Assembly (NCBI GenBank): GCA_963971575.1
Contig: OZ020622.1
Location: 3,696,279 to 3,760,278 of the forward strand
Length of the DNA stretch: 64,000 bases
Reading direction: 5' to 3'
Origin: Liopterus haemorrhoidalis
Taxonomy: Eukaryota; Arthropoda; Insecta; Coleoptera; Dytiscidae
Part shown: one piece after another, positions 20,682 to 31,920 of the stretch
How positions within the stretch are numbered: the first letter of the stretch is position 1
Layout of the letters: the number at the start of each line of letters is the position of its first letter
Notes under the pieces: model-generated
Told to the model about the DNA's origin: nothing
The model's database searches: none
The model's input: the letters and a program-made list of their open reading frames with translations, nothing else
Made by a program: the position numbers and the translations under genes

Positions 20682-21061
20682 CAGTGGCGCACCCAGGGAA
20701 GCGGCCCGGGGGCCCAGGCTCCCCTAAGAAGGAAGGAAATAAAAGTAAAAACAAACAAACACACTAGAAAATAGAGATGAGGGTCTTTTTTTTAGGTCGT
20801 CACTTGTATTTTAGAAGTGAGGACCTTTTTTTAGATCATCACTTAGCATTTCCGAAGCGAGGACCTATTCTTTTAGGTCGTCACTTGTATTTTAGAAGTG
20901 AGGACCTTTTTTGTTTTAGGTCATCACTTTGTATTTCCGAAGCGAGGACCTTTTTTTTAGATCATCACTTGAAATTTAGAAGTGTGAACCTTATTCATAA
21001 TTTAAATAATTTTTTCTTCCGCCCCCCCGCCCACCAACAAAAATTCCTGGGTGCGCCACTG
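20682..21061. mobile_element. MITE, TIR CAGTGGCGCACCCAGG
   Basis: Ends 'cagtggcgcacccagggaa' and its inverse 'ttcctgggtgcgccactg'. The interior is about five copies of a ~55-bp unit alternating 'aggtcgtcacttgtatttta' and 'gaagtgaggacctttttt' type blocks. No matching target duplication was found, so the superfamily is uncertain (hAT-like by terminus). The 102-residue frame inside is this repeat. Confidence 0.75.
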
Positions 21062-21064
21062 TGG

Positions 21065-21920
21065 AAAATAATGCAAAAAGTTTAAGAAGCTTTGAAGTAA
21101 ACCATGTTATTGTTTAGTTTTGATACTTCTGTTTTAAAGTAAATACCAATATCACTAGTGAAAACGTTTCAACTGAACTAAATCGATTATAAGAGATAAA
21201 ATCTATTTACATTTCTTCCTAAATGTAAATAGGAGTATCGTCCCGAAATATCAGAAACTTAGAATATATACTCTTGTTTACAGTACTTTATTTTTAACGA
21301 TTTATTTTCGGAATAAATTCATTAAATGTTTCAGATACTTTTACATATTTTGTTTTTATTTTTTATTAGATTCGTGATATAGATTCGCGAACCATAAATA
21401 TCCAGATAAAAATAAACATACATTCATTTCGAGTTTTGATTTAGGTTAGATTTTATTTCGAGAAATCACGAAATATATAGAATTAATTAATATGGAACGA
21501 TAAGGAGAAAGAGGTTAATTTCAACAAGAATATTCAAAGGGATAATATAACCAGTTAAAAACAACAGAAGAAGATAATGGTTCCCTTTTTGTGAAAAAAA
21601 ATATATATATATATATTTCTTAAAAAGTAACATAAAACATAAAAAAGCATATTTATCTTAAATATTTTTCTTTTCCTGCATTTTTCAAAGTACCTACCTT
21701 CCGCCAGTGCATTTTTGGTTTATAAAAATTCGTGAAACACTTTTCTTGACATCTTAATTATTTTTTTACCATTAAATTAACCGATTTAGTTCTTTTCATT
21801 GATATTTACAATTCAAAAACTGAAATTACAATAAAAATGATATTGATTTATGTAGCTGTTGACTATCGATGGAACATGTTAAAATTCAGTTTAACAATTT
21901 TCAAAATAGCACTTCTGGCC
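21065..21920. other. No gene; short (AT)n at 21600
   Basis: AT-rich with an 'atatatatatatat' run near 21602-21617. Nothing else recognised. Confidence 0.4.
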
Positions 21921-21924
21921 GTTA

Positions 21925-22600
21925 CACATTACTTTCAAGCTACTGCTGCGCAGCCTTCGCATTATGAGCTGGTGCTGAATCTTGCTGGAAGCTCCAGTGG
22001 TGACCAGTAAAGAGGGAGTTGTTCAGTTCTTTAACTATCGGTTTCATCACGGTTTTCTAGTAGACTTTGATCGACGTTTAAGTATTTGGTTTAAAGTGAA
22101 GTTTAATGGCGCGTCTACATTGAAGCAACATGGTAGCATACGACAGGTCAGCCGAGACCGTCAGACCATGTCGCATTGACAAGCTAGTGTCTACACCAAC
22201 ACTGGGAGCGTGCTACTGTTTATTGAAACTTACCTTAAATAAATTTAAGTTGCTAAATAATTTGTGTTGATACAGCAACGCTTACAACACTAGTTAATTT
22301 AAAAAACAAATACTTCTATAATAACAACTATCAAATATCAAAATGGCGAACATGTAGCTTTCAGAAGTAGTAGCGTGTCGCACAAGAACTCTTTGATGTT
22401 TACCGCCAAGTAACGGGAACGAGCAACATGTCGCACGGCTCCCATCAAACCGCTGCACATTGGTAGCATGCGACATGTCGAACGGTCGCACGCCACCATG
22501 TTGCCTCGATGTAGACGCGCCATAAGGTTTATCTAAACTCATACTTAAGTGGTAACTGTGCAACTGAGCCTAAATTTGGATATACCTGCGAAATCCGCAT
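21925..22600 (-). pseudogene. mariner-like transposase relic split by a MITE
   Basis: Minus strand left of the MITE reads 'KTVMKPIVKELNNSLFTGHH' and 'WSFQQDSAPAHNAKAAQQ', the block around the second catalytic Asp (QQD.APAHNA) of Tc1/mariner transposases. The segment is interrupted at 22106-22523 by an inverted-repeat element; sequence beyond it (22532 onward) is too diverged to read confidently. A paralogous relic is at 43490-43700. First and third catalytic residues not seen. Confidence 0.65.
22106..22523. mobile_element. Inverted-repeat MITE, TIR ATGGCGCGTCTACAT
   Basis: Ends 'atggcgcgtctacattgaag' and, inverted, 'atggcgcgtctacatcgagg', with similarity continuing ~35 bp ('gcaacatggt'). Flanks 'gaagttta' (22098-22105) and 'aaggttta' (22524-22531) agree at 6 of 8 positions, consistent with a hAT-type duplication that has drifted. 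It disrupts a mariner relic. The frames at 22294-22563 are inside it and not genes. Confidence 0.75.
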
Positions 22601-22609
22601 GTCTGTTAA

Positions 22610-23775
22610 CCCTGTCTTACTATAATACAAATCTTTCAGAGATTTCCGTAATACTTGCAAGCAAAGAAACAAGTAAATCTTATAATAAATGATTTAAGTT
22701 TTACCTTGTAGTTGTAGTTTAGTTTTAGCTGCAGACATGTAGAAGCTGATATATTAGTAAGAATCTATCCAACATTTGTAAGCTTACTTTACAACTTCTT
22801 GGCAGTTCTGACATTTATTCCATCTTTGACTCCAAGTTTTCCTACTCTAATCACAAGTCTTAACTTCAAAACTGTCATTGCTAACAATATTAGAAAATTA
22901 CACATTTTAAAAACCCAAACCAACAAGAAAAACTTCAAGAAATATCTTGGGAGTTCGGTAAATCGTCAAAAAAATATGGATTCGATAAAAAGCAACAATT
23001 TTGTGGTGTATCAAAGATTATAAAAGTAATTACTCTTATAACCACATTTTTAAAAATCCAGGCGATAAAATTAATAGGCTAAGATCGATAAGACACTTGA
23101 AGCGAATGTTGGATAATCATCCAAGGAGAAGATTCTCCAAAGAGCAAGAATAACCAAATTATAAACACAAAATCTAAAGCTTTAGCCTTTATTCGTGGGG
23201 GCATTTTTAGGATCGGTGGAAACATCAATGTTGGCTGAATGAATTTAAGTATTTTCATTGTACTTATGGTACTTACTTTGAAAAGCCTTTCCACATAGTA
23301 AGTTCCAAGACTTGCGAGCGGAATCGAGTCTAAAACACTAAAAGTCCGCTGGTTGGTTGCTTAGATTCTTTATAACAGGAATAGGGGTGTTTGAATGTCC
23401 GCATTTTACTTAATCTACGTTTATTGTTTAGATAAAGTTGAAATTACAGAGTATACTAGAACTTACAATTAAAAGATGGCTACGAAATCCTTTGAGAGAC
23501 ATTCAACACAAAAACCTCACAATCACCGTACACCACATAACCTTGTTAAACAACTCACAAGCCGTTAAACACCTCACAACACTCACAGTGTTTAACCCGT
23601 TATCGAGGTTCGTTCAATTCATCAAAACTGTCCTCAACACTTCCAGACTACTTCTGGTTCACTAAACGCTACCGGGTTTCTCAACCAAAAATGCTTGGTA
23701 GTTTCGTTCTACTCCGGTGATAGTTTACTCACGACTTCCTGTCTCTGACAAGATTGTAATTTAAATTTTAAATTT
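22610..23775. other. No recognisable gene
   Basis: Contains small frames (22799-23023 plus, 23079-23294 minus, 23438-23665 plus) without domains. The 23300-23700 part has more balanced base composition and 'acctcacaa' repeats. A weak hAT-end-like 'gggtttctcaaccaaaaatg' occurs near 23671. Confidence 0.35.
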
Positions 23776-23777
23776 TT

Positions 23778-24560
23778 AACCCCAAAAATTAAAAATTTAA
23801 ATTACTTCTTTATTATTGACTTAACAGCAAAAATTTATACAACAAATATTGTTAAGATGAAGAAGATAAATCTTTTATTGGAATGTATTTTTTTGATTGG
23901 ATAAATATTTGGAGAGTTATGGCGAAAACCCCCAAAAATTAAAAATTTAAATTACTCCCTTATTACTGGCTGGACAGCCAAAATTTATACAAACAAATAT
24001 TGTTAAAAATAAGAAGACAAATCTTTTATCTAAATATATTTTTTTGATTGGATAAATATTTGGAGAGTTATGGCGGAAAAACCCCAAAAATTAAAAATTT
24101 AAATGACTCCCTTATTGTTGACTTACCAGCAAAAACTTGTTTTACAAATATTGTTAAAAATAAGAAGGCAAATCTTTTATTGGAATGTATTTTTTTCATT
24201 GGATAAATATTTGGAGAGTTATGGCGAAAAACCCCAAAAATTAAAAATTTTAATTACTCCCTTATTACTGGCTGGACAGCCAAAATTTATGCAACAAATA
24301 TTGTTAAAAATAAGAAGACAAACCTTTTATCTGAATATATTTTTTTGATTGGATAAATATTTGGAGTTATGGCGGAAAAACCCCAAAAATTAAAAATTTA
24401 AATGACTCCCTTATTATTGACTTAACAGCAAAAACTTATTTTACAAATATTGTTAAAAATAAGAAGACAAATCTTTTATTGAAATGTATTTTTTTGATTG
24501 GATAAATATTTGGAGAGTTATGGCAAAAAAAAAACAAAAATTAAAAACTTGAAAAAAGTT
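23778..24560 (+). repeat. ~150-bp AT-rich satellite, five and a part units
   Basis: 'ccccaaaaattaaaaattt' starts at about 23780, 23931, 24082, 24232 and 24381, giving 149-151 bp periods, and a degraded sixth unit follows at about 24532. Each unit also has 'ttgattggataaatatttgg' and 'gagttatggcg'. Alternate units resemble each other more ('tattgacttaacagcaaaaa' against 'actggctggacagccaaaat'), suggesting a higher-order dimer. Confidence 0.9.
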
Positions 24561-24564
24561 TGAA

Positions 24565-25540
24565 AAAAATTAATATCTCTTTTATAAAACTTTTACTAAG
24601 GTGTTTTAATGGGTTTCGCCTTCTTTTGACCTGTAGTATCATCCATTAAAAAAGAAATAAGAACACCCTGTATAGATGTAGGTAAAATATTGTATTTCAC
24701 TCGCATAAAATGACTTTTTCTCCTATTTCTTGCAACTTTGACTACTTTTTCCGATCATATTGTATTTTCTAGTATTATTTTTTTTGTTTTTTTCTCATAA
24801 TCTGCTTCTTTTTGTATAATTACAGAATCCATAAATTTTAACCATTTTTTTGCTGGCAATTACGTTTCGAAATCCACGTTACGTCAGCCTGTAATCCGGG
24901 CTTCTTTGTCATATTCCGGGTCCCCGGATCGCCCGGACCGTTCATCTAGAGCTTGTATTAGACTTGAATTTAAAAACTGGGACGAAAATGCTATTATTAT
25001 ACCGCAGAATACTGAAAGTTTTAAGTTGGTTGTTTTATTGAAATTCTAAAGTAAATTTTAGACAGATAGTTTTTTGTTGAAGGTTTTCTACCAATTTTCT
25101 TTATAATTTGATTGTCAGAAATGGAAATATTGTAATATTTTAATAAACTGTCAATCTCTGAGTAAAATTATCTGGAAAAAAAGTTAAGTCTAAAGTTTTT
25201 TAAAAGAAGCTAAAGTTTTTTATGAAAATCAGTGGCGTAGGAGTGATTACAGATCAGAACTACCCTAGTAGCCCTACACACTGTCTCCCAGATATTCACC
25301 CCTTTTCAAAAAAAAAATGACTATACCACTGATACATTTTACATTCAAATATGTAACATTGTATAAATTATTTTTCGAATAAACTTATTTGAAGTTATAA
25401 ACACTGGTCTAAGCAGGGCCGTGTCCTATAAGGGATGCTGAAATATTTGAAGGGCTTCTTTTTATTTTATTGATCATCACTTCGATCCGTCTTCTTGTAT
25501 ATATATTTTAAAAAAAAACATATTTTTTTATCTGTCTTTT
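24565..25540. other. No gene seen
   Basis: AT-rich, with a small GC-rich patch 'gtccccggatcgcccggac' near 24921. No coding features recognised. Confidence 0.4.
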
Positions 25541-25541
25541 T

Positions 25542-26293
25542 AGGATTTTGTAAGTATGACCAATAAACTCTTATACCGTCATTTTGTCTGTCTGTTCGGT
25601 AAAAATTGTAGCCATTTTTTTAAATTCTGAGTAGGGTATTAAATGAAAGCCCCGAGTACGTGGATTAACGATCTAAATTTTATTTTTACAAAATAAATTA
25701 TTTTGACGCGATTTTTACCAAAATTGTGCAAAAAAAATGTTGTCCCACACCCTGTAGCCCAGATGGTTTAAACTAAATATCTGAAAAAAATCTAAGTAAT
25801 GTACATTGGTGTGAACCGGAATAGTACAACAGGAATTTTAGATCAGATTATGTTTTCGGAAAATGACACATTTTTTGTGTTTTTTTGTTGACGATGCACA
25901 AAAGTTATAGTTATGTAACAGACTAGACTAGAAGACGTACCATGGTGTAATGGTTAGCATACTCGCTAGCTACCTAGAATCCAATGGAAGCCATAGGCGC
26001 AATTTTCAAAATCTTAATAAACCTTGCTATATAAAAAAATACTGCACATATTTAGAAACCTAAATAATGGTATTAGGTATTAGAATTAAAATTAACAAAA
26101 TATATTTTAACATAAAATTTGTTTTTAAAGCTCTCAGATAACAGACGATAAATTATTTTAAAAATATCGTTCCTTTTGCCGTGATTACTACAAAGCAAAA
26201 TTTGTCCTACACACTCAGCATGCCGCCTGCACTTATTAAATACCTACGAAACCCTGAAATGTGTAAAAATTCACACTTCACATCAATTTTTTT
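25542..26293 (+). mobile_element. HINE copy D
   Basis: Starts 'aggattttgtaagtatgacc' with 'ctcttataccgtcattttgt' and a short 'ctgtctgt' microsatellite. Internal modules follow ('gtcccacaccctgtagccc', 'gtgtgaaccggaatagtaca'), then half a tRNA-like sequence, then the 3' part ('accttgctatataaaaaa') and a terminal 'aaatacctacgaaaccctg' with hairpin-like 'gtgtaaaaattcacac'. A deletion after the tRNA A box removes the rest of the tRNA-like unit. Confidence 0.8.
25941..25975 (+). tRNA. Truncated tRNA-like sequence in HINE D
   Basis: A-box 'tggtgtaatggttagc' and the start of an anticodon arm 'atactcgctagcta' are present. The B box is gone, replaced by HINE sequence 'ccaatggaagccataggcgc'. Same position and strand as in copies A, C and E. 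Confidence 0.5.
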
Positions 26294-26435
26294 GTCATTA
26301 CTTCAATTTTTAGGAATAGTTTACTTAAAATTGCATTAATTTAAGTCTGTACTGCTGACCCTTTAAAGTTAGAAAAGAGACAGATAGATAGACTAGGTCA
26401 GAGATAAAGATTCAAAAACACATAAAAGAGACATT

Positions 26436-26474
<39 letters not shown>

Positions 26475-27240
26475 GATAGAGATAGATAGTTCGATAGATA
26501 GACAGATAAAAAAACAGACAAATATAGAATAAAATATAGTTCCTTTATCCGAGTCTAATCCTTTATCTCTTTTCCTGGACAATAATTAATGCATCAGATC
26601 TTACCCAGGACACTAATTAGCCAATTTAAATTATCCTACAAATTAAATATTTTTAATTAGTCCTTCCCTGTAATTACAGGACCTTATATAGCAGGATCAA
26701 TACTTGGATTAGTCATGAAATAAGGACCAGAAAATGTATTTTTCAATATATAGAACACACATTTATCCTTAAAAAATCGCTATAAAATCTTAATGCTACC
26801 AGTATACCGAAGTAACAGTTTAGCCTTTTGATATTTCGTAGTAAAGATTTTTTTAAGAAATGTGAACATTAAGAAAGGAATTTAAAATCAAATTTTTCTT
26901 TAATTCAATTTTTTAAACATAAAATTTTGTTCATTTACTCCATTAAATGTAAAGTGAAAAAAATTTTCACCATTCCAGTATTTTCGCTCATATTTTTTCA
27001 ATGTTTTTCGCTACATATTCCTTCACATTTCGTCTTTTCACACCATTTACTTCATAATCTATTCGTTAAATGACAATATAAATTTTCACTGATCGTAAAA
27101 ACGACAAAACCAGGGACGTATCAAGGGTAAAATAGAATTCGGTTTGAACATGTTGGATTGTTGCTTAATTTCTTTTTTATTTTAGAAATAAAATAGAAAT
27201 TATTTTGAAAACAATTTTAGTAACAGCATATTGGCCATTG
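26294..27240. other. No gene; GA microsatellite at 26441-26470
   Basis: A (GA)n run of about 14 repeats with neighbouring 'gatagatag' and 'cagata' simple sequence; otherwise AT-rich unique-looking DNA. Confidence 0.5.
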
Positions 27241-27248
27241 TAGGAGCT

Positions 27249-28940
27249 TGGTCCTTCGAGCCGGATCTGATCTAATTTAAACTAGTGGCTTCTTAGTAGG
27301 GATTAATGGCTCATAAAATTTTAATAATATTTATAACTAATCTGAATTTAATTGCAGTTTCGCTCTGATCAAAAAGTACCGTGGATATATTCGATCGTCC
27401 CGCTAGTTAATTACTCGATTATGGCCCGATCCTGCTTTTCTTATAAACTCTCCCCTTCCATGATACTGCTTAATAGCATCTTAATTGTACATAGTGTCAA
27501 ATTAAAGGTGACAATATAACACTAGAGCGAAATAAAGGCACTTGCAAAAAAGAGAACAAGACGGCAATGTTTCGTAGAGGTGCTTTGCTCCACCGAGGAA
27601 TTGCAGGAAATATGTAAAAAGTATACATATATAAATAAAACTTCTTCAAAAATTGGTTATTTTTTGTTATCTGGCCACCTTATCTTACCAATATTATGAA
27701 ACTTAAATAAAACAAAAGGTATCTTCATGGAAATCAGTTGAGCTTGGTCCTTCGAGCCGGATCTGATCTAATTTAAACTAATGGCGTCCTAGCAGGAAGT
27801 CATAGTTCATGAAATGTCAATACTATCTTTGAAAAATCGTGTTGTAGACATAATATTGCAGTGAACCTTGAAACTAAACCGATTTTCCTTGAAATTTTCC
27901 CGATATTTCATTAGAAAATACCCCTCTATCCGTAACAAGCGTTGAGCATTATAGTCTGTACATTTTGTACGATCTTTTGTTGTTGTTTTCTTTCTACCTG
28001 ACTGACAGTGCTCAAAGAAGAAGTTAAAAAATTATAGCTTTAGAGAAATCATCTGAGTTTGGTCCTTCGAGCCGGATATAAACAATTTAAACGAATGACG
28101 TCCTAGCAGAGAGTCGTGGTTCATAAAATTTCAATACTATCTTTGAAAAATTGTATTTGAGGAACAATATTACAGTAAACCTTGAAACCCAAGCGATTTT
28201 CCTCGAAATTTCCCCAATATTTCACTTGAAAACATCATTATGTCTGTAGCAAGCCTTGCACATTACAGTCCGTACATTTTGAATGATCGCTTGCAGTAGT
28301 TTTTTTGTCTACATCAATGTTTCTTAACCGGTGGTCCGCGGACTACTGGTGGTCCTTAGCAAAAATGTTGTGGTTCGCGAAAGGCTTCTAAATTATTTTT
28401 GAGCTTTTTTGTTAATTTTTTTATGATCTTTTGTCCATTTTCTGTCATTTTTGTTTATTTTTCATTGATTTTTTATTACTGAGATATTATATAGATTTAG
28501 AGTACTAATACAATAAATTTCTTCAATAGTACAGTTATTTTTTGTGGTCCGCGGTAGAAAATTATATATTTTCCTGGTTCGTGCACGTTTTCGGTTGAGA
28601 AACACTGCTCTACATGATAGTGTCCAAAGACGAAGTTAAAATACTAAGGAGCTTCATAGAAATCAGCAGAGTTTGGTCCTTCGAGCCGGATTTAATCAAT
28701 TTAAACGAATGGCGTCTTAGCAAGAAGTCATGGTCCATAAAATTTCAATACTATCTTTGCAAAAATGTGTTTCAGGAATAATATTACAGTGAACCTTGAA
28801 ACCCAAGCAATTTTCCTCGAAATTTTCCCAATATTTCATTATAAAACAACCCTCTGTCTGTAGCAAGCCTTGTGCATTACGGGCTGTACATTTTGAACGA
28901 TCGTTCGTTGTAGTTTTCTCTCTGCCGCTCGTTCTAATGC
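27249..28940 (+). repeat. 313-bp tandem array carrying tRNA-Tyr PBS-like motifs
   Basis: The motif 'tggtccttcgagccggat' occurs at 27249, 27745, 28060 and 28674. Spacing from 27745 to 28060 is 315; from 28060 to 28674 it is 614, or about 313 once the 293-bp hAT MITE and its 8-bp duplication are subtracted. Units also share 'attttcctcgaaattttccc', 'attacagtgaaccttgaaac' and 'gtacattttgaa'. The first interval (496 bp) is diverged. The motif matches the 3' end of tRNA-Tyr including the complement of CCA, so each unit contains what looks like a retroelement primer-binding site. No coding sequence is present. Confidence 0.85.
28315..28607. mobile_element. hAT-type MITE inserted in the 313-bp array
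   Basis: Left end 'caatgtttcttaaccggtgg', right end 'ggttgagaaacactg'. Flanks 'gtctacat' (28307-28314) and 'ctctacat' (28608-28615) match at 7 of 8 positions. Same family as 18553-18848; inserted after the tandem array formed or into one of its units. Confidence 0.9.
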
Positions 28941-29244
28941 AAACAATCCATATATTCAAGAGGAACTACAGCTATTTCAACACAGTCATGTTAGGTCCTC
29001 TTTAACTTTTGTTTTCGCCTCTGTTTTGTTCGTTAGGAGGGGGGGGGGGATAGGAATGGAAAGGGATGAAGGGATTTTTTTCTGGGTCAGAGTTCAATTT
29101 ACTAACCTAGTGCCAGAAATAAACGAGGAAATATATTACTAAAACAATACATAGAAGACAGGTTGAATTACGTTACCGAAATTAACATGACATTTTGAAA
29201 ATATTTCGAAATATATCATACTTGCAGATCAGTTAATAGTCATA

Positions 29245-30650
29245 TCTTATTAGGTAAAATTTTTACACCTATGTGAAGCTTTTGATTGTGTCTCGCATAG
29301 CATACTAATAGAAAAACTAAAAGTACATAACTTTACTTTACTGCATGAATTTTTATTTTTGGCTGAAATAATTCATGAGTATTAGGTATTGGTTCTTATT
29401 GATAGAAAAATTAATTTAAAAAATATATTTAAAATATTAATTATTATTTTTATGAAAAAATAATAATTAAAATAATAATTTAGGGTTTGTGCCATAAATG
29501 GAACATTATGATTCTACATTATGTTACAAAAGAAAATGATTCCGTATTATTTGCTCGTCAATTGCTAGGTGTTCTTCATTAGGGATTAAAAGCAGTCGCC
29601 CTCGAATTTTTGAAAGAAAAGGTCGTATCTTCTAGTTGTCCTTTCTCAATAAATTCAGAGTTATCGTTGAAGTGTAAATTCCGCTTGATATCCTCAAATC
29701 TATTGCAGCCCATTACTTGAGATACTACAGGATCCATTGCTGTGTATGTGGTATATATGAACATTCATGAAGTAACGTTCTGATTCAGTTTTAAAAGTAA
29801 AATAAAAAATAAAAATCGGAATGTGCCATATATGGCACACTATGCGGTAAAGGGTTAATAATAAATCTTCGGAGTCGCTGAATGTTGTATGAGGTGTTCC
29901 ACAAGGATCCATTTTAGGGCTTCTGTTTATAATCTACGTAAACGATTTCTCAAATTGCATTGAAAATGATTGTATTTTATATGCAGATGATACCACCATA
30001 ATCTCTCGCTCACTATCATTAAATTTAATAAATGAAAATAATATAATCATTGAAAAAAGCAAATGACTGGTTTCTTGCTAACGAATTATCCCTTAATAAT
30101 TCGAAAACTCAAAACCTTTTAATTAGTTGTAAAAACTATAATTTTTCAAATCCTTCTTCTGCTTTTCTGGGTGTTTATTTTGACCCTGCACTTAAGTGGG
30201 ACAGTACGTAGAGATTCTTGCCAAAAAAATCTGCAAAACTATATTTCTTTTTCGCAATCTGGTTAATACTGTCTCAAGAGAAATAATGTTATCATATTAT
30301 GCCCTATTTCAATCACATATTTCTTATGCCCTTCTACCATGGGGACATTCTGCTTCAGCTAATAGAATTTTTCCCCTTCAACGACGTGCTATTCGAATTT
30401 TAGCAAAAATTAACTATAGAGCTGACTGTAAGAATGCATTTAAAGAATTAGAAATAATGACATTACCTTCCATATTTACCAGTGTGTATTGTATGCCTAT
30501 AAAAATAGAAATGTATGGCCAACTGGTGACAGAATGCACTCGCATGCTACTAGAAATAAAAAACGTTTAACTAAATCACGCAGTTCCTCAAATTATTACA
30601 GCATAATTTTTTTTAATATTCTGCCTGAGGAATAGTCCTCCACCGGAATT
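29245..30650 (+). pseudogene. LINE reverse transcriptase relic (CR1/jockey-like), split
   Basis: First part (29270-29400) reads 'LCEAFDCVSHSILIEKLKVH', the RT block containing the first catalytic Asp (AFDCV). After a piggyBac insertion it resumes at about 29866 with 'GVPQGSILGLLFIIYVNDFS' and 'LYADDT', the blocks around the catalytic pair of Asp (YADD). Stops and frameshifts follow. The frame 30196-30570 encodes the thumb region ('LQRRAIRILAKINYRADCKN', 'AFKELEIMTLPSIF') and after another shift the tail resembles 'TRNKKRLTKSRSSS' and 'FFNILPE'. Domain order is that of LINE RTs with no RNase H. Inactive. Confidence 0.75.
29490..29854 (-). mobile_element. piggyBac relic inserted in the LINE
   Basis: The right edge is TTAA (29855-29858), and the adjacent minus-strand end reads 'ccctttaccgcatagtgtgc', the CCCTTT-type terminus of piggyBac elements. 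Inward is a palindromic 'gtgccatatatggcac'. Minus-strand coding traces follow: 'GCNRFEDIKRNLHFNDNSEF' (the conserved 'RF..I.R.LHFND' block) and, in a shifted frame, 'IPNEEHLAIDEQII', which contains the first catalytic Asp (IDEQ). The left end is degenerate and lacks a clear second terminus. Most of the transposase is deleted. Confidence 0.75.
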
Positions 30651-30654
30651 GCAC

Positions 30655-31195
30655 CATTAGTCTGTGTGTCCATCACTTCCATCGTCGAACTATGTGTCTC
30701 GACTTAATGCTGCTCTCCGCGTGCTCTACTACCATCTTAGATATGCCTATGGTATTGACGAAATACCAGTTACACCATACGTCTCTTCTGACGTAAAATC
30801 GGTGGTGGAAAATTCCAAGTACCGCATTTATTGAAATTACTCCTTCCCCACCTCGAGGTTACTGACAGCCACTAAACAGGACCTAACCTGGATATAGAGA
30901 CCAAACAAATATTTGTAACCGTATTTTTAAGTCCTGCTGAGAAGAATATCTCTTTCAAGGAGAAGGAAAAGAGGTCCTAAGATTTTGTCCGAGCCTAGAA
31001 AGCTTAGTACAGGGTATAAAGTTAAGCATATAGTCCTGATAGTTGGTGTTTTGGGTGGTATGATAGCCTCCTACCGAAGCGAAATCGAATCTATTCCCGC
31101 CTGTAGATCTTCTGCCACCTCTTTGATCTGTAGGATGCAGAAAGCAGTGTTACTCTGGTCTCTCTGTACAATTTAACTGCCATTTGATGAGTTTG
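30655..31195 (+). pseudogene. R2-like LINE C-terminal endonuclease region
   Basis: Reads 'NAALRVLYYHLRYAYGIDEI' and 'PVTPYVSSDVKSVVENSKYR', then a stop, 'SRLLTATKQDLTWI', another frame with 'SPAEKNISFKEKEKRG', and finally 'RKLSTGYKVKHIVLIVGVLG' with 'IPACRSSATSLICRMQKAVL'. Order and motifs match the C-terminal region of site-specific-type LINEs of the R2/NeSL group, where a restriction-like endonuclease (with K/R-P-D-L and E-F-S motifs) follows the RT. At least one nonsense codon (at about 30830) and a frameshift disrupt it. Clade is recalled, not searched. It abuts the preceding LINE relic at about 30650 but belongs to a different clade. Confidence 0.6.
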
Positions 31196-31199
31196 AGGT

Positions 31200-31918
31200 T
31201 ATATTCAAACATTTATTTGAATTATAATTATTGAAAAATACAATTTATGACCACAAGCAAGGAAAGTAAAGGCTCAAAAATGATAAACAGCACAGAACTG
31301 TCATCTTAACATTTTAGGAAATGAAATTCAAGTCCTTCTAGACCCTTTTTTTCGTTGATATTGTATTTCCTTCTCAATTATTAAAAATTTCCGTTGCAGT
31401 TTACCCTTTGCTATTTCATTTTGCTCCGAATCGAAAGGAAATAAAGATTACCGTCTTCAATTTCCGTTTCCGGATTAAAATATTTCTATTTCAAAAATAC
31501 AAAAAAATAAATCCAAAATAAATATACAAAGATTGAAGGTAGCCTAAGTCTAATAACTTAGATCAATGATTTAATTGCACAAATTTTTCATTACAGATCA
31601 TGAATCAAATCATTTTTTTTTCGTCAATGTATAATTTAGTTCTTCGTTTGGAACATAGAGGCGCAGTTGTCACATTACCCTCAATTACGTCACCAGGGTT
31701 AAAACATGTGCCACTAACGACATCTGGGATACAGGAATGATAACACAAAACACACCCCTTTTAAATAAAACCTATTATTACCCTGGGATATTGCATTCCT
31801 AGAAATGAACAATTATAAAAAAAGTATAAAAATTATGAATTTCGTATTACGTTTTTCAAAATAATAACACGTATATCGCAAAATGACAAATTTCTCACGT
31901 TTACAGTAGTCGACTATA
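31200..31918. other. No gene seen
   Basis: AT-rich, no domain or repeat recognised. A mariner-type terminus follows at 31921. Confidence 0.4.
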
Positions 31919-31920
31919 TA

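Noticed and set aside
20777..21085. 102-residue frame ('FLGRHLYFRSEDLF' repeats)
   Set aside because: Entirely inside the CAGTGGCGCACCC MITE; the repetition is that of its units.
27249..28940. Possible LTR retrotransposon in the PBS array
   Set aside because: No LTR pair ending in TG...CA, no gag or pol motifs between the motifs.
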